A stretch of 10,646 nt of DNA from contig DGIZ01000061.1 in assembly GCA_002386585.1 (NCBI GenBank), positions 997-11,642 of the forward strand, given 5' to 3'. Of this stretch, positions 1 to 6,130 are shown in pieces (the stretch's first letter is position 1; every line of letters begins with the position of its first letter). This DNA comes from Brevundimonas sp. UBA4609 (GTDB lineage Bacteria > Pseudomonadota > Alphaproteobacteria > Caulobacterales > Caulobacteraceae). A program made the position numbers and the translations under genes. Under the pieces are notes generated by a model. The model ran no database searches. It worked only from the letters and a program-made list of their open reading frames with translations, and was not told the origin of the DNA.

Positions 1-142
1 CTTCTCCCCTTGTGGGAGAAGGTGGCAGGCGGAGCCTGACGGATGAGGGGTCTCACGACATTCCCGAAATCATCCCGTCCGACGACAGAGAAACCCCTCA
101 TCCGAGCCCTTCGGGCCCACCTTCTCCCACAAGGGGAGAAGG
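1..142. repeat. Palindromic repeat R1 (cut by window start)
   Basis: The left end (1-22) and right end (120-142) are inverted copies of each other, and each is itself a short hairpin (CTTCTCCCC with GGGAGAAG). Inside, both halves carry the GGATGAGGGG core (on the minus strand in the right half) and an arm hairpin: CAGGC-GGA-GCCTG on the left and GCCC-TTC-GGGC on the right. The same family recurs at 2014-2163, 9685-9828 and 10486-10646. The first base of the left end is missing, so the window starts inside the repeat. The element is open in the reading frame of the downstream helicase. In style it resembles the mosaic palindromes of Rhizobiaceae (RIME) and the Rickettsia palindromic elements, but membership of either is not shown. 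Confidence 0.9.
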
Positions 143-2000
143 GATTCGCATTGTGCTGGGCGATCCCGGCGCCCCGCCGGTGGTCGACGTTCTGGTGTCG
201 GAAGGCCGCGTGCCGTGGGCGGGCCACACCGGCGTGCACGCCATCCCCGAAGTCTATGACGCCATCAAGCGCGCGGACCTCAGCCTGATCTTCGTCAACA
301 CCCGCTGGCAGGCCGAATTTGTCTTCCAGTCGCTGTGGGCCATCAATGAGGACGACCTGCCGATCGCCCTGCACCACGGCTCACTGGCCGCCGAGCAGAG
401 GCGCAAGGTCGAGGCGGCGATGGCGCGCGGCGACCTCAAGGCCGTGGTCTGCACCTCGACGCTGGATCTGGGCATCGACTGGGGCGATGTCGATCTGGTG
501 ATCCAGCTGGCCGCGCCGAAAGGGGCCAGTCGTCTGGTGCAGCGCATCGGCCGGGCCAACCACCGGCTGGACGAGCCGTCGCGCGCCCTGATGGTCCCGG
601 CCAGCCGTTTCGAGATGCTGGAGTGCCAGGCCGCGCGCGAGGCCGTGGCCGAGAACGCCTTCGACTGGGAGCCGGAGCATACCGGCACGCTGGATACGCT
701 GGCCCAGCATGTCATGGGCTGCGCCTGTTCGGAGGCCTTCGACCTGCCCGACCTGTTCGCCGAGGTGACGACAGCCGGTCCCTATCGCGGCCTGACCTAT
801 GAGGCCTTCGAGGAGGTGGTCGATCTGGTCGCCACCGGCGGCTATGCGCTGCGCACCTATGACCGCTTCGCCCGCATCGTGCGAACCCGCGACGGCAAAT
901 GGACCGTCCGCAACGCCCAGATGGCCCAGCGGCACCGGATGAACGTCGGCGCCATCGTCTCGGCCGCCAATCTGAACGTGCGGGTCGCGGGGCGGCGCGC
1001 GAGCGGCAAGCACCTGGTCGCGGGGCGCAAGATCGGCGAGGCCGAGGAATGGTATTTCGAGCAGATGACGCCGGGCGACACCTTCGTCTTCGCCGGTCAG
1101 GTCTGGGCCTTTCAAGGCATCGTGAAAACGGACGCCCTGGTCTCGCCCGCCGTCGATAAAGACCCGAAGATTCCCTCCTACGGCGGCTCGAAATTCCCGC
1201 TGGGCACCTCCCTGGCCGAGCGGGTGCGGCGCATGGTGCAGGACCGCGACCACTGGCGCGTCCTGCCGTACGACGTGCAGGAGTGGCTGGAGCTTCAGGC
1301 GTTGCGCAGCGCCATCCCCGAAGCTCAGACCCTGCTGGTCGAGACGTTTCCGAGGGGCACGCGGCATTTCCTGGTCGCCTATCCGTTCGAGGGGCGGCTG
1401 GCGCACACGACCCTGGCCATGCTGCTGACGCGGCGGTTGGACCGGATGGGCGTCGGGCCTCTGGGCTTTGTGGTGACGGACTATTCGCTGGCCATCTGGT
1501 CGATCCGGCCGATGGACGACCTCGATCTGGACGCCCTGTTCGAGCCGGACATGCTGGGCGACGATCTGGAGGCCTGGCTGGAGGAAAGCTTCATGATGAA
1601 GCGGTCGTTCCGCAACTGCGCCCTGATCTCGGGCCTGATCGAGCAGCGCCAGCCGGGGGCGGAAAAGACCGGGCGTCAGGTGACGTTTTCAACGGACCTG
1701 ATCTACGACGTGCTGCGCCGACACCAGCCGGATCACCTGCTGCTGAGGACGGCGCGGGCGGATGCGGCGACGGGCCTGCTGGACGTGGCGCGGCTGGGCC
1801 AGCTCCTGAGCCGCATCCACGGCCGCATCATGCACAAGGCGCTGGACCGGCCCTCGCCCTTCTGCGTGCCGGTGCTGGTGCAGATCGGGCGTGAACGGGT
1901 CGGGGGAGACGCGGCGGAAATGATCCTGGACGAGACCGCCGAGGCCCTGATCGCCGAGGTCATGGAAGACGCGCCCGAGGCGCTGAAGGGGGCGGCGTGA
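3..2000 (+). CDS. Ligase-associated Lhr-type DEXH-box helicase, 5' truncated
   Basis: This is the C-terminal three quarters of an ATP-dependent DNA helicase of the Lhr family that accompanies bacterial ATP-dependent DNA ligases in repair operons. Numbering from a GTG at position 12, the RecA2 domain shows LIFVNTR (92-98), ALHHGSL (119-125), motif V CTSTLDLGIDWGDVDLV (147-163) and motif VI RLVQRIGRANHR (174-185). A winged-helix-like middle follows, then a DEAD-associated C-terminal domain (about 500-640). The family is usually over 800 residues, so the RecA1 domain with Walker A and DEXH boxes must lie upstream of the window. The frame is open back to position 3. Codons up to 143 come from repeat R1, and homologous-looking protein starts near IRIVLGDPG (144). 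The GTG at 12 has no ribosome binding site and is not a credible start. A secondary start at GTG 153, behind the purine-rich repeat end, is possible. Function is confident; integrity of the full gene is unknown. Confidence 0.9.
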   Translation, partial: SPLVGEGGRRSLTDEGSHDIPEIIPSDDRETPHPSPSGPPSPTRGEGIRIVLGDPGAPPVVDVLVSEGRVPWAGHTGVHAIPEVYDAIKRADLSLIFVNTRWQAEFVFQSLWAINEDDLPIALHHGSLAAEQRRKVEAAMARGDLKAVVCTSTLDLGIDWGDVDLVIQLAAPKGASRLVQRIGRANHRLDEPSRALMVPASRFEMLECQAAREAVAENAFDWEPEHTGTLDTLAQHVMGCACSEAFDLPDLFAEVTTAGPYRGLTYEAFEEVVDLVATGGYALRTYDRFARIVRTRDGKWTVRNAQMAQRHRMNVGAIVSAANLNVRVAGRRASGKHLVAGRKIGEAEEWYFEQMTPGDTFVFAGQVWAFQGIVKTDALVSPAVDKDPKIPSYGGSKFPLGTSLAERVRRMVQDRDHWRVLPYDVQEWLELQALRSAIPEAQTLLVETFPRGTRHFLVAYPFEGRLAHTTLAMLLTRRLDRMGVGPLGFVVTDYSLAIWSIRPMDDLDLDALFEPDMLGDDLEAWLEESFMMKRSFRNCALISGLIEQRQPGAEKTGRQVTFSTDLIYDVLRRHQPDHLLLRTARADAATGLLDVARLGQLLSRIHGRIMHKALDRPSPFCVPVLVQIGRERVGGDAAEMILDETAEALIAEVMEDAPEALKGAA

Positions 2001-2013
2001 AGATAAGGCGCGT

Positions 2014-2163
2014 CCTTCTCCCCTCGGGGGAGAAGGTGGGCGGCGGAGCCGCTCGGATGAGGGGGCTGCTTCAGCGAGTTGCACGTCAGACGATGAGGGT
2101 GAGGCCGGCCGCCCCCTCATCCGTCTCGCTGCGCGAGCCACCTTCTCCCCCGAGGGGAGAAGG
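2014..2163. repeat. Palindromic repeat R2 between helicase and pdeM
   Basis: The outer 23 bp at 2014-2036 and 2141-2163 are perfect inverted copies, and each folds on itself (CCTTCTCCCC / GGGGAGAAGG). The inner arms carry hairpins GCGGC-GGA-GCCGC (left) and CTCGC-TG-GCGAG-type (right), each next to a GGATGAGGG-type core. It fills almost the whole gap between two genes expected to be cotranscribed. Without it the gap would be 16 bp. No T-run follows either hairpin, so I do not call it an intrinsic terminator. Confidence 0.92.
2154..2159 (+). promoter_or_regulatory. Repeat-derived ribosome binding site of pdeM
   Basis: GGGGAG at 2154-2159 stands 7 nt before the pdeM ATG (2167) and lies wholly within the right end of repeat R2. 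No other purine-rich sequence is available, because only 3 bp separate repeat and start codon. The same bases pair with the left half of the end hairpin, so folding of the transcript could hide the site. Confidence 0.65.
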
Positions 2164-2166
2164 GCG

Positions 2167-2910
2167 ATGAACGACGCCTTGCGGGAAATCCTGTCGCCCT
2201 ATCGTCATCCGTGCGGCGGGTTGAAGCTGACAGTCAACGGCGAAGCCTGCGTGCTGCGCTGCTCCGGAGCCCTATGGCTACCGGGGCGTCAGACCCTGAT
2301 CGCCTCGGACCTGCACCTGGAGAAGGGCTCGGCCTTCGCGGCGCGGGGACAGATGCTGCCGCCCTATGACAGCCCCGCCACCTTGGCCCGGCTGGAGGCC
2401 GAGATCGACGCGCTGGACCCGCGCGCGGTCGTCCTGTTGGGCGACAGCTTCCATGATTCAAAGGCTGTGTCGCGCATGGACGGCGCCCAACTGGCGCGGC
2501 TGGAGAGGCTGGCCGCGGGTCGCGACTGGATCTGGCTGGAGGGCAATCACGACCTGGACGCCCTGGCGGGCGCGCTGGCCAATCCCTTCAAGCGCCTGCC
2601 CGGGCGGGTGGTCGAAACCCTGGCGCTGGGCGGCCTGTTCCTGATCCACGAGCCGCAGGCCGACCCCGCGCCCGGCGAGGTGGCGGGCCACCTGCATCCC
2701 GCCGCTCGCGTCGCCGCCTATGGACGAGGCGTGCGCCGTCCCTGCTTCGTCACCGACGGACGGCGGCTGATCATGCCCGCCTTCGGCGCCTTCACCGGCG
2801 GATTGGATGTGCGCGATCCAGCGATCGCGGGATTGTTCCCAACCCCGCCCCTGGCCGCGCTTCTGGGGCGGGACAAGGTTCACGCGGTGGCGTTCGAAAC
2901 CCTCAGGTGA
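2167..2910 (+). CDS. pdeM: Ligase-associated DNA damage response endonuclease PdeM
   Basis: A 247-residue metallophosphoesterase of the PdeM family, which is found with the Lhr-type helicase, ATP-dependent ligase and an exonuclease in a DNA repair group. The calcineurin-like metal-binding motifs are all present in order: SDLHLEKG (47-54, with D48 and H50), LGDSFHD (91-97), GNHD (126-129), the histidine of LIHEPQ (H161) and GHLHP (174-178). Length is typical of the family. The ATG at 2167 directly follows repeat R2, whose end provides the Shine-Dalgarno sequence. It lies in the same direction as the helicase and was probably its operon partner before R2 arrived. The stop codon overlaps the end of the convergent DUF1328 gene by 8 bp. 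A nuclease or phosphoesterase role in DNA repair is inferred from family and context; the exact substrate cannot be read from sequence. Confidence 0.93.
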   Translation: MNDALREILSPYRHPCGGLKLTVNGEACVLRCSGALWLPGRQTLIASDLHLEKGSAFAARGQMLPPYDSPATLARLEAEIDALDPRAVVLLGDSFHDSKAVSRMDGAQLARLERLAAGRDWIWLEGNHDLDALAGALANPFKRLPGRVVETLALGGLFLIHEPQADPAPGEVAGHLHPAARVAAYGRGVRRPCFVTDGRRLIMPAFGAFTGGLDVRDPAIAGLFPTPPLAALLGRDKVHAVAFETLR

Positions 2911-3076
2911 CCTTCTTGGCTACGGTCACGCCCAGGACGAGGAAGACCACGAAGACGATCAGCGCCAGGACAGCTAGGAATTTGGCGATGCCCGCCGCCG
3001 CGCCCGCGATCCCGCCGAAACCCAGCAGACCGGCGACAAGGGCGATGACGGCGAAGATGAGCGCCCATTTCAGCAT
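2903..3076 (-). CDS. DUF1328 (YtjA-type) small membrane protein
   Basis: A 57-residue protein starting [20 protein letters not shown] and ending in AKKVT. It has two hydrophobic stretches (about 4-20 and 33-53) joined by a glycine/alanine-rich turn ([14 protein letters not shown], 19-32), the hallmark of DUF1328 proteins such as E. coli YtjA. A strong GGAGG (3085-3089 on the plus strand as CCTCC) lies 8 nt before the ATG and supports this start. It is probably an integral inner-membrane protein. The family has no firmly established biochemical role, and nothing here adds one. It is convergent with pdeM and overlaps its last 8 bases. It lies downstream of the Lrp-type regulator on the same strand, separated by 79 bp, and may be transcribed from its own promoter or by read-through. 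It is short and easily missed by gene finders. Confidence 0.9.
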   Translation of the reverse strand: MLKWALIFAVIALVAGLLGFGGIAGAAAGIAKFLAVLALIVFVVFLVLGVTVAKKVT

Positions 3077-3155
3077 GTCGGAAACCTCCGCTTTTCACCT
3101 CAGGCCAACGAGCCGCATGAAATGGAGGTTCCGCCTGACCGAAAGGCGACGCCTC

Positions 3156-3644
3156 TCAGCTGACGTGCGGCGTGATGATGCCCAGCGGCAGGGTGGTGAC
3201 GTTCTTGACCCCGCGGGTGACGATATGGCTCTCGCAATTGGAGACGATTCCCAGCGTCAGCAGCTTGTCGCGCAGGAATTGATCGAAGGCGTGCATGTCG
3301 GTGGTGATGATGCGCAGGACATAGTCCTCGCGGCCGGTGATGGTGGCGCACTGCACGACTTCGGGCCAGCCTTCGACGGCCTGTTCGAAGATCTGCAGGT
3401 TGTCGCGCGTCGGCAGGCTCAGCTTGACGATGGCGTAGACTTCGAAGTCCAGGCCCAGAAGTCCGGCGTCCAAGAGCGTGACACGCTTGCGTATCAGGCC
3501 AGAGTCCTCCAGTCTCTTGATCCGGCGCCAGCACGGCGAGGCCGACAGGCCGACGCGATCGGCGACCTCGGCGACGGACAGGCCTGCGTCCTGTTGAAGG
3601 ATGTCGAGGATGCGTGCGTCGATGGGGTCGAGTTCGTCGGCCAA
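3156..3644 (-). CDS. bkdR: Lrp/AsnC family regulator, probable bkd operon regulator
   Basis: A 162-residue transcription factor. The N-terminal helix-turn-helix spans about residues 4-50 (LDPIDARILDILQQD, then VAEVADRVGLSASPCWRRIKRLE). The C-terminal RAM ligand-sensing and oligomerisation domain spans about 65-140 and includes TGREDYVLRI (103-112). I chose the TTG at 3644 because GGAG (plus-strand 3652-3655) lies 7 nt before it and the protein then begins MADELDPIDAR, as in the family. An upstream ATG at 3695 would add 17 basic and hydrophobic residues and would sit inside the operator dyad. The gene is divergent from bkdA1, the arrangement of bkdR in Pseudomonas, where an Lrp-type protein activates the branched-chain ketoacid dehydrogenase operon. 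Ligand and direction of control are inferred. It probably also controls itself, since the shared gap holds the dyads and its likely promoter. Confidence 0.88.
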   Translation of the reverse strand: MADELDPIDARILDILQQDAGLSVAEVADRVGLSASPCWRRIKRLEDSGLIRKRVTLLDAGLLGLDFEVYAIVKLSLPTRDNLQIFEQAVEGWPEVVQCATITGREDYVLRIITTDMHAFDQFLRDKLLTLGIVSNCESHIVTRGVKNVTTLPLGIITPHVS

Positions 3645-3673
3645 AGGCTTTCTCCGAATTAGCTTTCTGCGCA

Positions 3674-3702
3674 ATAAAATACCCCAAATCAGCATTTGGC
3701 AA
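3674..3702 (-). promoter_or_regulatory. Possible promoter of the Lrp-type regulator
   Basis: Reading the minus strand, TTGCCA (3702-3697) is followed after 17 nt by TTTTAT (3679-3674), with 5/6 and 4/6 matches to the sigma-70 consensus. A start point about 7 nt further would give a leader of roughly 25 nt to the TTG at 3644, which fits that start. The boxes overlap both dyads, as expected for autoregulation. This is a visual match only. Confidence 0.4.
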
Positions 3703-3711
3703 GGGTATTTT
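3676..3711. promoter_or_regulatory. Overlapping dyads, probable Lrp-type operator
   Basis: AAAATACCC (3676-3684) and GGGTATTTT (3703-3711) are a perfect 9-bp inverted repeat. CCAAAT (3684-3689) and ATTTGG (3694-3699) form a second perfect dyad inside it, with its centre displaced by about 2 bp. The block is strikingly AT-rich for this genome and lies between the divergent regulator and bkdA1. Lrp-family proteins bind AT-rich dyads as multimers, so this is the best candidate operator for both transcription units. Binding is inferred. Confidence 0.65.
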
Positions 3712-3766
3712 TGGGAGAGCTAACAGTGAGCCGACATGCTATGCCCTGCTTCATAAGGAAACGCGG

Positions 3767-3779
3767 CCGGTTCAACCGG
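3767..3779 (+). promoter_or_regulatory. Small hairpin in the bkdA1 leader
   Basis: CCGGT-TCA-ACCGG at 3767-3779 forms a short stem ending 2 nt before the GGGAGG ribosome binding site (3782-3787) of bkdA1. It could modulate translation initiation or be incidental. I see no convincing -35/-10 pair for bkdA1 in 3712-3766. Confidence 0.25.
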
Positions 3780-3792
3780 ACGGGAGGCATTG

Positions 3793-5022
3793 ATGAAGAA
3801 CACCCCGACGCTGTCGCTGCGCGTCCCGGAGCCTTCGGGCCGGCCGGGCGACACGCCTGATTTCAGCCACCTGAAGCTCGATGCGCCGGGCGCGGTCGCC
3901 CGCCCCGACGTGAGCACGGCCCCCGCCGAGATGCGCGACCACGCCTTCCGCCTGATCCGCGTTCTGGACGACCAGGGCAAGGCCGTCGGCCCCTGGAATC
4001 CGAAGCTGGACCCTGAGACGATGCGTCGCGGCCTGAAGGCCATGATCCTGACGCGCGCCTTCGATGACCGGATGCACCGCGCCCACCGCCAGGGCAAGAC
4101 CAGCTTCTATATGAAGTGCACCGGCGAAGAAGCCATCGCGGTCGCCCAGGGCATGATCCTGAGCCGCGAGGACATGGGCTTCCCCACCTATCGCCAGCAG
4201 GGCCTTCTGATCGCGCGCGACTATCCGCTCGCGACCATGATGAACCAGATCTATTCGAACGCCGAAGACCCCATCAAGGGCCGCCAGCTGCCGATCATGT
4301 ATTCGGCCAAGGACTACGGCTTCTTCACCATCTCGGGCAATCTGGGCACCCAGTACATTCAGGCCGTGGGCTGGGGCATGGCCTCGGCCATCCGCGGCGA
4401 CGACAAGATCGCCATCACCTGGATCGGCGACGGCTCGACGGCCGAGAGCGACTTCCACTCGGCCCTGACCTTCGCCGCCGTCTATCGCGCGCCGGTCATC
4501 CTGAACATCGTCAACAACCAGTGGGCCATCTCGTCCTTCCAGGGCATCGCCGGCGGGCTTGAGACCACCTTCGCGTCCAAGGGCATCGGCTACGGCCTGC
4601 CCGCCCTGCGCGTCGACGGCAACGACTTCCTGGCCGTCTGGGCCGCGACCCAGTGGGCCGAGGAACGCGCGCGCACCAACCAGGGCGCGACGATCATCGA
4701 GCTGTTCACCTATCGCGGCGCCCCGCACTCGACCTCGGACGACCCCAGCCGCTACCGCCCCGGCGACGAGCACGAAAAGTGGCCGCTGGGCGACCCGATC
4801 GCCCGCCTGAAGCAGCACCTGATCGGTCTGGGTGAATGGTCGGACGAACAGCAGGAAGAGGCCGAGAAGGAAGCGGTCGAGAAGGTCCGCGCCGCCGCCA
4901 AGGAATCCGAGGCCATCGGCACCCTGGGCCAGTCGCGCCCCAGCGTGAAGACCATGTTCGAGGAGGTCTATGCGACCGAGGACTGGCGCCTGGTCGAACA
5001 GCGCCGCGAAGTAGGAGTCTGA
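3793..5022 (+). CDS. bkdA1: Branched-chain 2-oxoacid dehydrogenase E1 alpha subunit
   Basis: The alpha subunit of the thiamine-diphosphate-dependent E1 component, which decarboxylates the 2-oxoacids of Val, Leu and Ile and passes the acyl group to lipoyl-E2. The 409-residue length matches Pseudomonas BkdA1 (about 410). The ThDP motif runs from GDG (212-214) to NN (241-242). The conserved loop HSTSDDPSRYR (312-322) corresponds to the phosphorylation loop of the mitochondrial enzyme, though no kinase is implied here. The N-terminal LRVPEPSGRPGDTPDFSHLKL (9-29) is characteristic of the bacterial branched-chain subfamily and separates it from pyruvate dehydrogenase. I chose ATG 3793 because GGGAGG (3782-3787) lies 5 nt upstream; the in-frame TTG at 3790 is too close. 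First gene of the operon, cytoplasmic. Its stop is 3 bp before bkdA2, suggesting translational coupling. Very sure. Confidence 0.96.
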   Translation: MKNTPTLSLRVPEPSGRPGDTPDFSHLKLDAPGAVARPDVSTAPAEMRDHAFRLIRVLDDQGKAVGPWNPKLDPETMRRGLKAMILTRAFDDRMHRAHRQGKTSFYMKCTGEEAIAVAQGMILSREDMGFPTYRQQGLLIARDYPLATMMNQIYSNAEDPIKGRQLPIMYSAKDYGFFTISGNLGTQYIQAVGWGMASAIRGDDKIAITWIGDGSTAESDFHSALTFAAVYRAPVILNIVNNQWAISSFQGIAGGLETTFASKGIGYGLPALRVDGNDFLAVWAATQWAEERARTNQGATIIELFTYRGAPHSTSDDPSRYRPGDEHEKWPLGDPIARLKQHLIGLGEWSDEQQEEAEKEAVEKVRAAAKESEAIGTLGQSRPSVKTMFEEVYATEDWRLVEQRREVGV

Positions 5023-5025
5023 GTG

Positions 5026-6129
5026 ATGGCCGAGATCAACGACAAGATTGAAGCCGACATGGTCGACCAGAAGGACGCCCCGGCGTCGGTCGCCCCGGAC
5101 GCCCCCGCCGTTGCGCCGATGAACATGATCCAGGCCCTGAACTCGGCCCTGGACGTCAAGATGGCCGAAGACCCCACTGTCGTCTCCTACGGCGAGGATG
5201 CGGGCTATTTCGGCGGCGTCTTCCGCGTCACCGACCACCTGCAGAAGAAGCACGGCATGAACCGCAGCTTCGACGCCCCGATTTCGGAGACCGGCATCGT
5301 CGGCGCCGCCATCGGCATGGCCGCCTATGGCCTGCGCCCGGTCGTCGAGATCCAGTTCGCCGACTACATCTATCCGGCCTACGATCAGATCGTCTCCGAA
5401 GCGGCCAAGATGCGCTATCGCTCGGGCGGCCAGTTCACCACGCCCATGGTGGTGCGCAGCCCCTACGGCGGCGGCATCTTCGGCGGCCAGACGCACAGCC
5501 AGTCGCCGGAAAGCCTGTTCACCCACATCGCCGGTCTGAAGGTGGTGATCCCGTCCAATCCCTATGACGCCAAGGGCCTGTTGCTGGCGGCGATCGAGGA
5601 CGACGATCCGGTCATCTTCTTCGAGCCCAAGCGCCTGTACAACGGCCCCTTCGACGGTTGGCACGAAAAGCCGGTCAGCCCGTGGAAAGCGCAAGACCTG
5701 GCCCAGGTCCCGACCGGCAAATACATCGAGCCGATCGGCAAGGCCCGGGTGATGAAGGAAGGCGCCGACGTCACCATCCTGGCCTATGGCACCATGGTCT
5801 GGGTGGCGCTGGCGGGCGCGGAACATGCGGGCGTGGACGCCGAGGTCATCGACCTGCGCACCCTCGTTCCGCTGGACATCGAGGCCATCGAGGCCTCGGT
5901 CAAGAAGACCGGCCGCTGCGTCATCGTGCATGAGGCGCCGAAAACCTCGGGCTTCGGCGGCGAACTGAGCGCGCTTGTGCAAGAGCGCTGCTTCTATCAC
6001 CTGGAGGCGCCGGTGGCGCGCGTGACCGGCTGGGACACGCCCTATCCGCACGCCTTTGAATGGGAATATTTCCCCGGACCGCAGCGGGTCGCGGACGCGC
6101 TGAAAGCCGTCATGACGGGAGGTCGCTGA
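5026..6129 (+). CDS. bkdA2: Branched-chain 2-oxoacid dehydrogenase E1 beta subunit
   Basis: The beta subunit of E1, which forms the alpha2beta2 heterotetramer with BkdA1 and completes the ThDP site. It has 367 residues: a variable Ala/Pro-rich N-terminal extension (about 1-31), the transketolase-like pyrimidine-binding domain (about 33-210) and the C-terminal transketolase domain (about 235-360). The cofactor-activating glutamate is in PISETGIVG (E88). Other family signatures are YGEDAGYFGGVFRVT (55-69), GGGIFGGQTHSQSPE (148-162) and EPKRLYNGPFDGW (200-212). GGAG (5014-5017), within the end of bkdA1, lies 8 nt before the ATG; a GTG at 5023 is an alternative start adding one residue. It begins 3 bp after bkdA1 and ends 1 bp before bkdB, so all three are surely cotranscribed. 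The N-terminal extension is slightly longer than in Pseudomonas. Confidence 0.96.
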   Translation: MAEINDKIEADMVDQKDAPASVAPDAPAVAPMNMIQALNSALDVKMAEDPTVVSYGEDAGYFGGVFRVTDHLQKKHGMNRSFDAPISETGIVGAAIGMAAYGLRPVVEIQFADYIYPAYDQIVSEAAKMRYRSGGQFTTPMVVRSPYGGGIFGGQTHSQSPESLFTHIAGLKVVIPSNPYDAKGLLLAAIEDDDPVIFFEPKRLYNGPFDGWHEKPVSPWKAQDLAQVPTGKYIEPIGKARVMKEGADVTILAYGTMVWVALAGAEHAGVDAEVIDLRTLVPLDIEAIEASVKKTGRCVIVHEAPKTSGFGGELSALVQERCFYHLEAPVARVTGWDTPYPHAFEWEYFPGPQRVADALKAVMTGGR

Positions 6130-6130
6130 G

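Noticed and set aside
381..1406. Minus-strand open frame opposite the helicase
   Set aside because: Antisense shadow of conserved helicase motifs V and VI; no recognisable domain and no supporting start signal.
3099..3155. Terminator for the Lrp-type regulator
   Set aside because: Only short 4-5 bp stems (for example CGCCT/AGGCG) without a T-run on the minus strand.
3645..3695. N-terminal extension of the Lrp-type regulator from ATG 3695
   Set aside because: The leader is unlike the family, starts inside the operator dyad, and overlaps the probable promoter; TTG 3644 has a GGAG at proper distance.
3790..3792. TTG immediately upstream as the bkdA1 start
   Set aside because: Only 2 nt from GGGAGG; the ATG at 3793 has workable spacing.
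3772..6051. Very long open frame on the minus strand opposite bkdA1 and bkdA2
   Set aside because: It mirrors two strongly conserved genes, is Asp/Gly/Arg/Val-rich without a domain, and is the usual antisense shadow in high-GC coding DNA.
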